Assembly (NCBI RefSeq): GCF_009618275.1
Contig: NZ_WIAD01000010.1
Location: 56,894 to 120,893 of the forward strand
DNA length: 64,000 nt
From: Roseimaritima sediminicola
Lineage (GTDB): Bacteria; Planctomycetota; Planctomycetia; Pirellulales; Pirellulaceae
Direction: 5' to 3'
The notes beneath the pieces are model-generated. The model searched no databases, was not told the DNA's origin, and worked only from the letters and a program-made list of their open reading frames with translations. Both the position numbers and the translations under genes were made by a program. Every line of letters starts with the position of its first letter. Within the stretch, counting starts at the first letter, position 1. Positions 9,557-17,351 of the stretch are shown in pieces.

Positions 9557-10630
9557 TTACAACCCTGGAATTGCAGCGCTAAAGCCGACTCGGAAGAAGG
9601 ACCGAATTGTTTGTAGCGCGACCGTGGACGGCGTCTCTTCGACGCTGACGACGTCGCCAGGAGCCAGCCGGAGGTTGTCTGGCCCGCCGGAGCGAGCGTT
9701 CGCCAGCGAAGCTTCGATGACGGTTGTCCCACCGGTTTCGGGAACGCTGCGAATGATGTGCACCTTGTCGGCGATCGAAAGCGTCGTGCCGCCGGCTTGG
9801 GCGATCGCGTCCAACAGCGTCAAGTCTTCGCCATCGGGCATCTCGATCTGGTCGGGTTTGTTGACCAAGCCCATCACGCTGACCACCCGCTTGGGCTCGC
9901 GGGTCACACTGACCACGCTGCCGTCGAGCAACTGCAGCGACTGGGGCGAAAGATTGTTCAAGTCCGCCAGGTCCACGTTCACCACCGGCGCCATGGATTG
10001 CGGCTGGAACGACGCCAGGGCCACTCCGTCGGGACCGACCGGCGGCGACCGCTTGGCATAATCCGACAGTGCCGCCGGAGTGTGCCGGATTTCGATAAAG
10101 CGACTGGCTTCGTCCGAGACTCCCTTGGCCATCGTCAGGGCGGTCATCAGATCGCAACTGGTTGCCGGGATCTCATACGTGTCCGGTTCGTTGACCGCTC
10201 CCACCACCGTGATTTGGTAACTGCGGCGTTTATCAACCGTCAGTGTGACCTTGGGGCTAACGTAAACGCCTCGTTCGATCGCCCGATCACGAACCCGGTC
10301 GGCCGCCACGTTGGGCGTCAGGCCCGCGATCGGTACCGGTCCGACCAAAGGCACATCCACTGCGCCGGAATCGTCGAGCCGCAGCGTCCAGGCGGTCGGG
10401 GTCGTCTTTTCGATGCCCGTCGCGATGGATAATTCCACCGTATCCCCGGGCTGCAACCACTCCGAAGGAGTCGACGTCCGCGGCATCTGGCTGAGGTCCA
10501 CATGGCGCGCGCTGACGTGATGGGGAGCCGCAAATTCGGGTGGTAGGTTGGCCGCGGAGTACTGCGCGTGCGAACAGCCGATCGCGGCAAGCAACCACAG
10601 GATCAGCAAACCAGGGGTGATCCGACGCAT
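9557..10630 (-). CDS. Wza-like polysaccharide export lipoprotein
   Basis: 357 residues with a lipoprotein signal (MRRITPGLLILWLLAAIGC, lipobox AIGC), a Poly_export domain (LQPGDTVELSIATGIE, VDVPLVGPVPIAGLTPNVAADRVRD, VTLTVDKRRSYQITVVGAVNEPDTYEIP) and two SLBB-like segments (VSVMGLVNKPDQIEMPDGEDLTLLDAIAQAGG). It should form the outer-membrane export channel for the polysaccharide made by the downstream genes. The next gene begins 11 bases after its stop, so the two are almost certainly one transcript. The start at 10630 fits the signal peptide exactly. Confidence 0.93.
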   Translation of the reverse strand: MRRITPGLLILWLLAAIGCSHAQYSAANLPPEFAAPHHVSARHVDLSQMPRTSTPSEWLQPGDTVELSIATGIEKTTPTAWTLRLDDSGAVDVPLVGPVPIAGLTPNVAADRVRDRAIERGVYVSPKVTLTVDKRRSYQITVVGAVNEPDTYEIPATSCDLMTALTMAKGVSDEASRFIEIRHTPAALSDYAKRSPPVGPDGVALASFQPQSMAPVVNVDLADLNNLSPQSLQLLDGSVVSVTREPKRVVSVMGLVNKPDQIEMPDGEDLTLLDAIAQAGGTTLSIADKVHIIRSVPETGGTTVIEASLANARSGGPDNLRLAPGDVVSVEETPSTVALQTIRSFFRVGFSAAIPGL

Positions 10631-10782
10631 CCGTGCATCCGGTTAAAGGGGAGCGCATTGATTATCCTGCATTCCTTTGCAGGGCAGTCGGGGGGAGTGT
10701 ATCGAGCCGCCGGGCCGCAGCGAAACCCCAATTCCCCGTCAAAATACGCACCTACGCCACTTTCTAACCGCCCTGCCCTGCT

Positions 10783-13206
10783 CTACTTGTCCCCGCTCGG
10801 CTCGTCCGGCTCGTCCGGCTCGTCCGGCTCGCTCAACTCGCGGAGCTTCCGCTGGGCCGCCGCTCGCGCCCATCGGGCGAGTGCCTGTCGTCCGGCGGGG
10901 GCCTCGCCTTGCAGGCCCGCGTGCAGGGCGTGCCACTGCCGCCTCCGGGACTCGTCACCGAACAAACCGCCCACGGCCTCCCGCTGCTCGGGCGTCAGCT
11001 CGGCAATGCTGGCCGTCATCCGGTCCAGCCAGCGGCCGACTTCTCCTTCAATCAGCGGCTGGAGGTCCCGCTGCACCGCGTCCTCGTCCAACCGATCCAG
11101 ACCGGCCTCCGCCACTTTGGCCGCGGCCGATCGGTGGACGTGAGAGAGCAAGTAGGCGACGGTCCCCAAACCAAGCGGACCGGTTTCAGGATCTGCTAGC
11201 ATTTGATCAATCACTTCCGTAGCGTGCGCGCCACGTCCCAGCACCGCCAGGCAAACCTCCCGCGTCACTCGCAACGGCCACTCGCCTTCGGCGAACACGT
11301 CGGTGGCCGCGTGCAGGACCGCACGCGCCGCGACTTTCCGCATCATGGTTTGCCAATCGCCTCCGCCCGTGTTCGGCTGGGCAGGAATAAAAAACCGCTC
11401 CTCTTCCCTGCCCCGCTGCATCCTGCGGATGACCGCATCGGCCGGTTCCAGCAGTCCGCCCTCGGCCAACCGCCGCAGGGCGGAACCGAGATGAGGGTTC
11501 GACCGAACGCCTTCGGTTCGCAGACGGTTGCTCAACTGAGTCGCCTCGGCCCAAACCGGCGGGCTGCACAAAAAAGCGGCCAACGTCCCCAGCGGCCGCC
11601 CCGGCTGGTAAGCGTTGGGTTTGTGCCCATGCTGTGCAAGCAATTCCCCTCGCAGGCGCTCGAAAGCGCCCTGTTCAAAACGGACCTGCAGCAACTCGGT
11701 TTCCCAAGCTCGAATCTCGCCGCTGTGAATGTCTACCTCCAACCGATCCTCGCCACGACGACCGATCAGCACGCCATCGACCACCTCCTGCTGCAGCTTG
11801 GACTTGTAAGCGAATGGCAACAGATCGGCTGGACTGACATCAAAGGCGTGCTCGACCACGTTCTGACCAGTTTGCCGCTGATTGTTGACGTTGAAATGCA
11901 GTCCAAGGCCGAACAACCGGTCCTCCTCGACCGCCGCTCGCAATTTGGTACGAAAGGTCAACTGGGCCGTCACCGCGTCCAATCCCAAGGACCATCTTTC
12001 CGGATGGTCCGAATGCATCAGAGCCAATTGCTGGGGATCCATGATCAAAGCCATGTCAGCCGCACCGGAACGATCGCCGGCCGCGCCGGAGCGCGTTACC
12101 TGCAGGATCATGCCTTGGTCGGACTGGACGCTCAGAAAATGGTAGGGCGGGGCGTCCGCGGTGATGACCACGTCCTGCTCCAGCCGGTCAAACGTTCCCA
12201 ACCACCGCTGAGCCCGCCGGTAGATCTCCGCTCGTTCGCTGATCGGCTGGTCCAGCGGCGGCAGGCCCGGCGTCTCCTCCACTTCGATGATCAAGCGGCC
12301 CGTCCCCGATGCGGTTCGCTGGAACTGCACCTGTTGTTTCTGGAACCGGCCGCTTTCCCACAGCTTGCGCGTCCAGTCAGCGATTTGTTGGCGATCGACC
12401 GCTTGGCCCACCTGGACGCCCAAATGCTGCTGAATCAACAGCGACGGATTGATCGGGCCGCCCCGCACTTCGATTTCCTCGACCCGATCCCGGGGCCCTT
12501 CTTCGGCCACTTGGACGACCAGTCGGCCGGTCCCGGCAGGCTGATCCAGTTCAATGCGAACCAAGGCCAGAGCCTGGGAATACCCCAGATCCTTCAGGGC
12601 CTGGACAACGGCTAGGTGGAGCAGGTTTTCGGTATCTATCGGCAGCGGTTTGCCGCGCGGCCAAACGGGCTTCTCCAGCTCGACCGCCTTGCCCGCGGAA
12701 TCGGTCCACTGCTGCACCACTTGGCCGTCGAGCTGCGAGAAACGAGGAAAGACGTCGCCTTTGGGATAGGGCTCCGTCAGCCGCTGGCGAAGCCGGTCGA
12801 AGTCCAGCTCCGTCCCGCCGTGGATCCGCACCTCGCCAACTCGCAAGCGTGATCCTTCGTCGATCGAAACGTGAGCCCCGACCGGATCGCTCGTCGCGGC
12901 GACTTCGATCTGGGGCGAAGGAAACCCCTGCCGGCGGTAAGCGGCAATCAATTGCTTTCGCATCACGCCCGCCAATTCGTCGGATGTGCCCAAGGGGTGG
13001 GCGGCGAGCAGAAAGTCGGGATCCGCTAGCAGGGCGTCACGCAGCTGGGCATCGCCAAAGGTCGTGTTGCCTTCGAAGGTGAAGCGATTGCGGTCATCGG
13101 TCGAGCTGGTCGCCGGGGTTTGAGCGGCCGCTGGCCGAAGCGTCAGCCAACCACCCAAGACGATCGCCAACACCATTCGTAAACTTCGCAAGCGGAGCCA
13201 AACCAT
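10783..13206 (-). CDS. POTRA-domain envelope protein without an evident beta-barrel
   Basis: 807 residues from the ATG at 13206 (a GTG at 13239 is possible). A signal peptide (LRMVLAIVLGGWLTLRPAAAQ) is followed by POTRA-like units: FEGNTTFGDAQLRDALLADPDFLL, SRLRVGEVRIHGGTELDFDRLRQRL, DRVEEIEVRGGPINPSLLIQQHLGVQVG, and QQIADWTRKLWESGRFQ. Such domains feed proteins into BamA/Omp85 barrels. The last about 300 residues are rich in charged helices (ELTPEQREAVGGLF and similar) and not in the alternating pattern of a 16-strand barrel, and they end in SEPDEPDEPDEPSGDK. It heads the polysaccharide cluster, but its role there is not known. It is probably a planctomycete-specific relative of Omp85 proteins. 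Confidence 0.72.
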   Translation of the reverse strand: MVWLRLRSLRMVLAIVLGGWLTLRPAAAQTPATSSTDDRNRFTFEGNTTFGDAQLRDALLADPDFLLAAHPLGTSDELAGVMRKQLIAAYRRQGFPSPQIEVAATSDPVGAHVSIDEGSRLRVGEVRIHGGTELDFDRLRQRLTEPYPKGDVFPRFSQLDGQVVQQWTDSAGKAVELEKPVWPRGKPLPIDTENLLHLAVVQALKDLGYSQALALVRIELDQPAGTGRLVVQVAEEGPRDRVEEIEVRGGPINPSLLIQQHLGVQVGQAVDRQQIADWTRKLWESGRFQKQQVQFQRTASGTGRLIIEVEETPGLPPLDQPISERAEIYRRAQRWLGTFDRLEQDVVITADAPPYHFLSVQSDQGMILQVTRSGAAGDRSGAADMALIMDPQQLALMHSDHPERWSLGLDAVTAQLTFRTKLRAAVEEDRLFGLGLHFNVNNQRQTGQNVVEHAFDVSPADLLPFAYKSKLQQEVVDGVLIGRRGEDRLEVDIHSGEIRAWETELLQVRFEQGAFERLRGELLAQHGHKPNAYQPGRPLGTLAAFLCSPPVWAEATQLSNRLRTEGVRSNPHLGSALRRLAEGGLLEPADAVIRRMQRGREEERFFIPAQPNTGGGDWQTMMRKVAARAVLHAATDVFAEGEWPLRVTREVCLAVLGRGAHATEVIDQMLADPETGPLGLGTVAYLLSHVHRSAAAKVAEAGLDRLDEDAVQRDLQPLIEGEVGRWLDRMTASIAELTPEQREAVGGLFGDESRRRQWHALHAGLQGEAPAGRQALARWARAAAQRKLRELSEPDEPDEPDEPSGDK
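10799..10831 (-). repeat. 9-bp in-frame tandem repeat (Asp-Glu-Pro)
   Basis: About three copies of CTCGTCCGG on the plus strand encode DEP-DEP-DEP near the C terminus of the POTRA protein. Confidence 0.8.
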
Positions 13207-13268
13207 CGGAGCATCCAAGCTGGGGAAAGGAAGGACCACGAGAAATCATACCGTAGCTCGATCAAGCC

Positions 13269-13336
13269 GTAGCCGAAGTCGCCAGACTTTGGGAAGTGAC
13301 GGGTTAATCCCTCCAAACTCTTGCGGGTTCAGCTAC
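13269..13336. repeat. family B hairpin pair (facing)
   Basis: A plus-strand copy at 13269-13293 (GTAG then CCGAAGTC-gcca-GACTTTGG) faces a decayed minus-strand copy at 13313-13336. The pair lies upstream of the POTRA gene start and next to the family A array. Confidence 0.8.
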
Positions 13337-13352
13337 GACGAGTCAGCCACTG

Positions 13353-13417
13353 CTCACAGGCTGGAAGCCTATGCCACTGTTCACAGGCTGGAAGCCTATG
13401 CCACTGTTCACAGGCTC
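13353..13417 (-). repeat. family A array, about 2.5 units of 27 bp
   Basis: Tandem 27-base units that read GGCATAGGCTTCCAGCCTGT on the minus strand. Each forms AGGCT-tcc-AGCCT. The third unit is cut where the 290-bp hairpin cluster begins. There is no unique spacer between units, so this is not a CRISPR array. Confidence 0.9.
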
Positions 13418-13700
13418 GATAGGCCCAACGGGCCGGCGGTATGTCAGCCCAGGGCAACGCCCTGGGTTAGGAAGACCGCCGAGAAACCAAGCCCCAACGG
13501 GGCGGCCCTAGTCCTTGGTTTTGGACAGGGTGTCGGGAGCTCGAGCGGAAGCGGGGTGGCAACCGTTCGATCCTAGGACCGCCCCGTTGGGGCTTTTCAG
13601 AGTGGTTTGGGCCGGTTACCCAGGCCGGTGGCCTGGGCTGACGTAGGGTTGCCCCGTTGGGGCGAGGGTGGTTTATACAGGCTCCGCGGGCGATGCCACG
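13413..13700 (+). repeat. hairpin-cluster core, copy 1 of a long inverted repeat
   Basis: About 288 bases, nearly identical to the reverse complement of 47701-47992. It holds a run of short hairpins with AAC/GTT loops: GGCCC-aac-GGGCC type, CCCAGGGC-aac-GCCCTGGG, GCCCC-aac-GGGGC (several) and CCCAGGCC-ggt-GGCCTGGG. Open frames through it are by-products of the repeats; no gene is supported. Confidence 0.9.
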
Positions 13701-13701
13701 G

Positions 13702-13809
13702 TTCACAGGCTGGAAGCCTATGCCACGGTTCACAGGCTGGAAGCCTATGCCACGGTTCACAGGCTGGAAGCCTATGCCACTGTTCACAGGCTGGAAGCCT
13801 ATGCCACTG
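13702..13809 (-). repeat. family A array, four 27-bp units
   Basis: Four contiguous units at 13702, 13729, 13756 and 13783. On the minus strand the first unit reached from the membrane protein gene supplies its TAG stop (13799-13801). Confidence 0.93.
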
Positions 13810-14698
13810 GGCTCACCGAGCGTTCGAGCCGATACCCTAGGCCGCGCAGGGCGAGGCAGACGCTCAACATGACCGCTCCCATGCTTTGGTGGCTGATGAC
13901 GATCCCGGTAAAAACCTCGCTGCCGCCGCCGGGTGTTCCGAGCAGGCCGATCAACGCCGCCATCTCGGCCGCCGCCAACAGAAAACAGTAAACCACCCAG
14001 ACACCGATCAGCCGAAGGATTCGCTGCGGTTTCGCGCCCAGCGAAATCCAGATACAGGGCAGCTTCACCAGCAAGCTGACCACTCCGTAAATCGAAATTA
14101 ATATCAATAGCTGCGGCTCGGCCAGGCCACTGGCCTCCCAAGCACGGAGCAAGCTGAGCTCCTCTCCCGCCAGCATCGCTCGCCCAATTCCCATACTGAT
14201 CGCCAACAGCAACGTGCCGACAAGGATATCCCGAATCGCGTAGCGAGACCCGCGCTCGGCGCGAGTTTGGGTTGTGGAATCCTGAATGATCTGCCAGCGA
14301 AAGCCCAGGGCCGCGATCTTCAGCGGCACAAAGCTGGTCACAAATCCCAACATCCAGATCACCGCCAAGCCGAGCATCGCGTCGGGATTCGGTCCCCGAT
14401 TCTCCACCCGGATGCCCCAGGCAAACCCGCACCAGGACACGACCAACAGCAGCAATGTCCAGGGCAGCCGGATCCAGAACGTGCCTCGAACCAGCGTTCC
14501 CCAAACGCAGATCACGGTTAACTGCGCCGTGACGATGCCCATCGCGGTTAACGCGGGGATCGCATCATCAAAGACCTGAGGGGTCATCACGTCGGCGATG
14601 AAGAAGCCGACGCAACACAGCGCGATCAACAGCAGTAGCAGATTCCGGCGGACAACGTCCGGCGGAGGCGCGCGGACCGCGGGGGAAGCGTCGTTCAT
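13799..14698 (-). CDS. hypothetical integral membrane protein
   Basis: 299 residues with about eight hydrophobic segments, including NLLLLLIALCCVGFFIADV, AMGIVTAQLTVICVWGTLV, LPWTLLLLVVSWCGFAWGI, MLGLAVIWMLGFVTSFVPL and VVYCFLLAAAEMAALIGLL. No catalytic motif was recognised. The ATG at 14698 is chosen because the upstream in-frame residues come from repeats of families C and D. The stop codon TAG lies inside a family A repeat, so the C terminus (RSVSPVA) partly reads repeat sequence. It lies downstream of asd on the same strand; no functional link is evident. Confidence 0.7.
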   Translation of the reverse strand: MNDASPAVRAPPPDVVRRNLLLLLIALCCVGFFIADVMTPQVFDDAIPALTAMGIVTAQLTVICVWGTLVRGTFWIRLPWTLLLLVVSWCGFAWGIRVENRGPNPDAMLGLAVIWMLGFVTSFVPLKIAALGFRWQIIQDSTTQTRAERGSRYAIRDILVGTLLLAISMGIGRAMLAGEELSLLRAWEASGLAEPQLLILISIYGVVSLLVKLPCIWISLGAKPQRILRLIGVWVVYCFLLAAAEMAALIGLLGTPGGGSEVFTGIVISHQSMGAVMLSVCLALRGLGYRLERSVSPVA

Positions 14699-14716
14699 CG
14701 TGCTGGCAAGCCTCAT

Positions 14717-14777
14717 AGTAGCTCGGCTGTCCCCAGCCGAGAGCACCCCGGTCACGGCCCGGACGGCCGTGCTACTA
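14717..14777 (-). repeat. family C and family D hairpins side by side
   Basis: Family C (CTCGGCTG-tccc-CAGCCGAG) at about 14717-14745 and family D (CACGGCC-gtccg-GGCCGTG on the minus strand) at 14753-14771, each led by TAGTAGC. They fill the gap between asd and the membrane protein gene. Confidence 0.88.
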
Positions 14778-14780
14778 TGT

Positions 14781-14810
14781 TCTCACAAGCTGGAAGCCTA
14801 TGCCACGGGG
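14781..14810 (-). repeat. single family A hairpin supplying the asd stop codon
   Basis: One copy, slightly diverged (ACAAGC in place of ACAGGC). Bases 14798-14800 are the TAG stop of asd and also the TAG of the repeat. Confidence 0.88.
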
Positions 14811-15823
14811 GCGCTTTTCATCAGCAGTTCGGCGATCTGCACGGCGTTGGTCGCGGCGCCTTTGCGAAGGTTGTCGCTGACGCACCAGAACGCCAGCCCG
14901 TTCTCGCTGCTCAGATCCTTGCGGATCCGGCCCACAAAGACATCGTCACAGCCGTCGCAGTCGCGCGGCATGGGGTAACGCTGGCCGGCCAGGTCGTCGA
15001 CCACGGTCACGCCCGGGGCAGCGGCGAGCAACTCGCGGGCTTCTTCCGCCGAAAGCGGTCGCTCGGTCTCGATCAGGATCGATTCGCTGTGGCCGACCAT
15101 GACCGGTACGCGGACGCAGGTCGGACACACCTGAATCGACTCGTCGCCGAAGATCTTGCGAGTCTCGTACACCATCTTCATCTCTTCGGAGGTGTAACCC
15201 TGATGCTTTTCCGACCCGATCTGCGGGATCAGGTTGAAGGCGATGTCGTGCTGGAAGGTTTTTGGCGAGGCGGGCGAGTCGGCTTGACCGGCACCGAGGG
15301 CCGCCTTGGAGGCTCGTTCCAGCTCCGCCGGTCCGGCCAACCCGGCTCCGCTGGTCGCCTGGTAGGTGCTGACCACGACGCGGCGAATCCCGGCTTCGCG
15401 ATAGATCGGGGCCATGGCCACGACCATCTGCGTGGTGCTGCAGTTGGGGCTGGCGATAATGCCCTGATGCTGGGTGACCGCTTCGGGATTGACCTCCGGA
15501 ACCACCAGGGGCACCTTGGGGTCCATCCGCCAGTAGCCGCTTTCATCGACCACCACCGCCCCCCGCTCGACGGCCCACGAAGCGAACTCCGCGGACACCT
15601 CGTCGGGCGTGCTGGCGATCACCAAATCGACGTCATCAAAAGCCGATGGCTCGAGCAATTCAATGGTCTTGGTTTCGTCCCCGAACCGAACGGTTTTGCC
15701 GGCCGAACGGCTGGAAGCGAGCAGCTTTAAATTGCGCATCGGCAGTTGCCGCTTCAGCAACTGATCCAACACGATTCGTCCTACGGCGCCGCTGGCACCG
15801 ACCAAAGCCAAATTCTCGTACAC
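14798..15823 (-). CDS. asd: aspartate-semialdehyde dehydrogenase
   Basis: 341 residues. It reduces aspartyl phosphate to aspartate semialdehyde with NADPH, the branch point to lysine/diaminopimelate, threonine and methionine. Seen: NADP motif LALVGASGAVGRIVL, catalytic cysteine in ASPNCSTTQMVVAM, substrate-site EMKMVYETRKIFGDE, and VRVPVMVGHSESILIE with the active-site His. The start is GTG at 15823 with GAGG five bases upstream. The frame stays open upstream to 15958 only because it runs through family B repeats, which translate as KSGDFGYG-like residues. The stop TAG is inside a family A hairpin. Confidence 0.93.
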   Translation of the reverse strand: MYENLALVGASGAVGRIVLDQLLKRQLPMRNLKLLASSRSAGKTVRFGDETKTIELLEPSAFDDVDLVIASTPDEVSAEFASWAVERGAVVVDESGYWRMDPKVPLVVPEVNPEAVTQHQGIIASPNCSTTQMVVAMAPIYREAGIRRVVVSTYQATSGAGLAGPAELERASKAALGAGQADSPASPKTFQHDIAFNLIPQIGSEKHQGYTSEEMKMVYETRKIFGDESIQVCPTCVRVPVMVGHSESILIETERPLSAEEARELLAAAPGVTVVDDLAGQRYPMPRDCDGCDDVFVGRIRKDLSSENGLAFWCVSDNLRKGAATNAVQIAELLMKSAPVA

Positions 15824-15883
15824 GGGAACCTCGAAGTAACGGTTCAAGTAGAAAGGGGGTGCATGCGTCGGGCGAAGCCAGCC

Positions 15884-15978
15884 GTAGCCGAAGTCGCCCG
15901 ACTTTGGAGGTAGCCGAAGTCGCCACACTTTGGACGGGTTTAACGGAGGCTGGTCCAATCTCTGGCGAGATCAGCTAC
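15884..15978. repeat. family B hairpin cluster, three copies
   Basis: Plus-strand copies at 15884-15907 and 15910-15933 (loops GCCC and GCCA) and a minus-strand copy at 15955-15978 with stem ATCTC/GAGAT. The last two face each other, as at 47025-47084. They lie between the SUMF1-fold gene and asd. Confidence 0.88.
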
Positions 15979-15987
15979 GGGGATCGC

Positions 15988-17169
15988 CTACTGGTTTTCG
16001 CGCCATTTCTCGATCGCTGCCGGCAGGTCTTTGTCGACTCGGCCGTACCCGCCGCGACCGCCGCGGACGCGCGATTCGATGGCACTGATTTCCTTGGGCG
16101 TGATCGACTCCCAGAACTTGCTGATCGTCGGTTTGTCCAGCGGCTCGTAGGAGCGCACGATGCGGAAACCGACGCCGCGAGCCGGGTCGGAGGTGAACCA
16201 CCAGGGGCTGCGAGGATAGTTCGGGTCTTCCTCTTTCCAGTCGGGATCGTTGGATCCCATCCGGGCGGCGCTGCGCAGATCCGGCGGATCCGATTCCCAA
16301 CTGCCTCCGCGGACCGTGCAGGGATAGGTTTCGGTAGGCCACTGGGCTGCGGTGATGCCGGTCAAGCCCTCCGGATCGAGGGCTTGATAGCCGTCTTCGG
16401 TATAGGCGTCGACGGTCCACTCGGCAACGTTGCCATGCATGTCGAACAAGCCGAACGCATTGGGTTCTTTCTGGCCGACCAGTTCGGGTCCTTCCTCGGC
16501 GTTATCGAAGAACCAAGCGTATTGGTCCAGGTCGTCGGCCGAATCACCAAAGGAATAGGCCGTGGTGGTGCCGGCCCGGCAGGCGTACTCCCACTCCGCT
16601 TCGGTGGGCAAGCGATACTGCGTGCCGGTGATCGCGCTGAGCCACTTGGTGTACTGCTTGGCAGCGTACTGGGTCATGGTGATGGCCGGTTTTTGCGGAT
16701 CCTTGCCGTACTCGTAGGTGTGATCCGGGCTGTACAGGCTGGTCGGAGCGGTCACCGTATCGGTCAGATCGCTGGCATCGACCGGGCGGATGCCTTCGGC
16801 TTCGAATTCTTTGAAGGCGTTGTACAGTTCCATGTACTGGTCGTACTCGTCCCAGGTCACTTCGGTCTTGGCCACCCACATCGGCGCGACCGTGATTTTG
16901 ATCTGAGGCCCTTCGTCTTCTCGGTGTTCCTCTTCCGATTCCGGACTTCCCATCAGGTAGGTCCCAGCCGGGACCGGGATCATCTCGAAGCTGACGTCGC
17001 TGCCAGGAATCCGCTGGGTATAAGGCACCATAAATCCGCCCTCGACCTCCACAAAAGGTCCCTCGGCGGGCTTTTCAGAAACGATCCCGGGCGGGTCGTC
17101 GGCAAACCCCACGCCGGACAGGCAGACCAGGGCACAACAGGCAAGCATATATCGCATTTGGCAAACCAT
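15988..17169 (-). CDS. SUMF1/FGE-fold secreted protein lacking the FGE cysteines
   Basis: 393 residues with a signal peptide (MLACCALVCLSGVGFA) and a formylglycine-generating-enzyme fold: FEMIPVPAGTYLMGSPESEEEHREDEGP, VTWDEYDQYMELY, YRLPTEAEWEYACRAGT, NAFGLFDMHGNVAEWTVDAY, and VRGGSWESDPPDLRSAAR. True FGEs that activate sulfatases have two copper-binding cysteines after the RGGSW motif; here the matching stretch has none. So it is probably not the activator of the sulfatases in this window and may be a ligand-binding or other member of the fold. Start is ATG at 17169, with 17157 possible. The long frame upstream is a shadow of the HtrA gene. Confidence 0.85.
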   Translation of the reverse strand: MVCQMRYMLACCALVCLSGVGFADDPPGIVSEKPAEGPFVEVEGGFMVPYTQRIPGSDVSFEMIPVPAGTYLMGSPESEEEHREDEGPQIKITVAPMWVAKTEVTWDEYDQYMELYNAFKEFEAEGIRPVDASDLTDTVTAPTSLYSPDHTYEYGKDPQKPAITMTQYAAKQYTKWLSAITGTQYRLPTEAEWEYACRAGTTTAYSFGDSADDLDQYAWFFDNAEEGPELVGQKEPNAFGLFDMHGNVAEWTVDAYTEDGYQALDPEGLTGITAAQWPTETYPCTVRGGSWESDPPDLRSAARMGSNDPDWKEEDPNYPRSPWWFTSDPARGVGFRIVRSYEPLDKPTISKFWESITPKEISAIESRVRGGRGGYGRVDKDLPAAIEKWRENQ

Positions 17170-17351
17170 TTTTAATGGAACAATTCTCTGGATACTCTCT
17201 GGACATTCTCTGGGCAGAACGAGTCGCTGGGCGAGCAAGTCCGCTCGCTCCGGGCATATCGCCCGCCGGGGGCGGCGACCAGCGGGGTCATTATCACCCA
17301 AAATCGATATTAATAAAGATCTACCGCCGGGTTTTCGGGTATTGGCATGGT

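Noticed and set aside
11203..12615. Plus-strand open frame of 470 codons opposite the POTRA gene
   Set aside because: A shadow of the minus-strand gene, with no signal peptide or motif and an unnatural residue mix.
13353..13809. Regular 27-bp direct repeats that might be a CRISPR array
   Set aside because: Units are contiguous with no unique spacers, the unit itself is a small hairpin, the same unit occurs at seven other places including singly, and there are no cas genes in the window.
13467..14504. Minus-strand open frame spanning the hairpin core into the membrane protein gene
   Set aside because: Half of it is translated repeats (GIGFQPVN units) and the other half is a wrong frame of the membrane protein gene.
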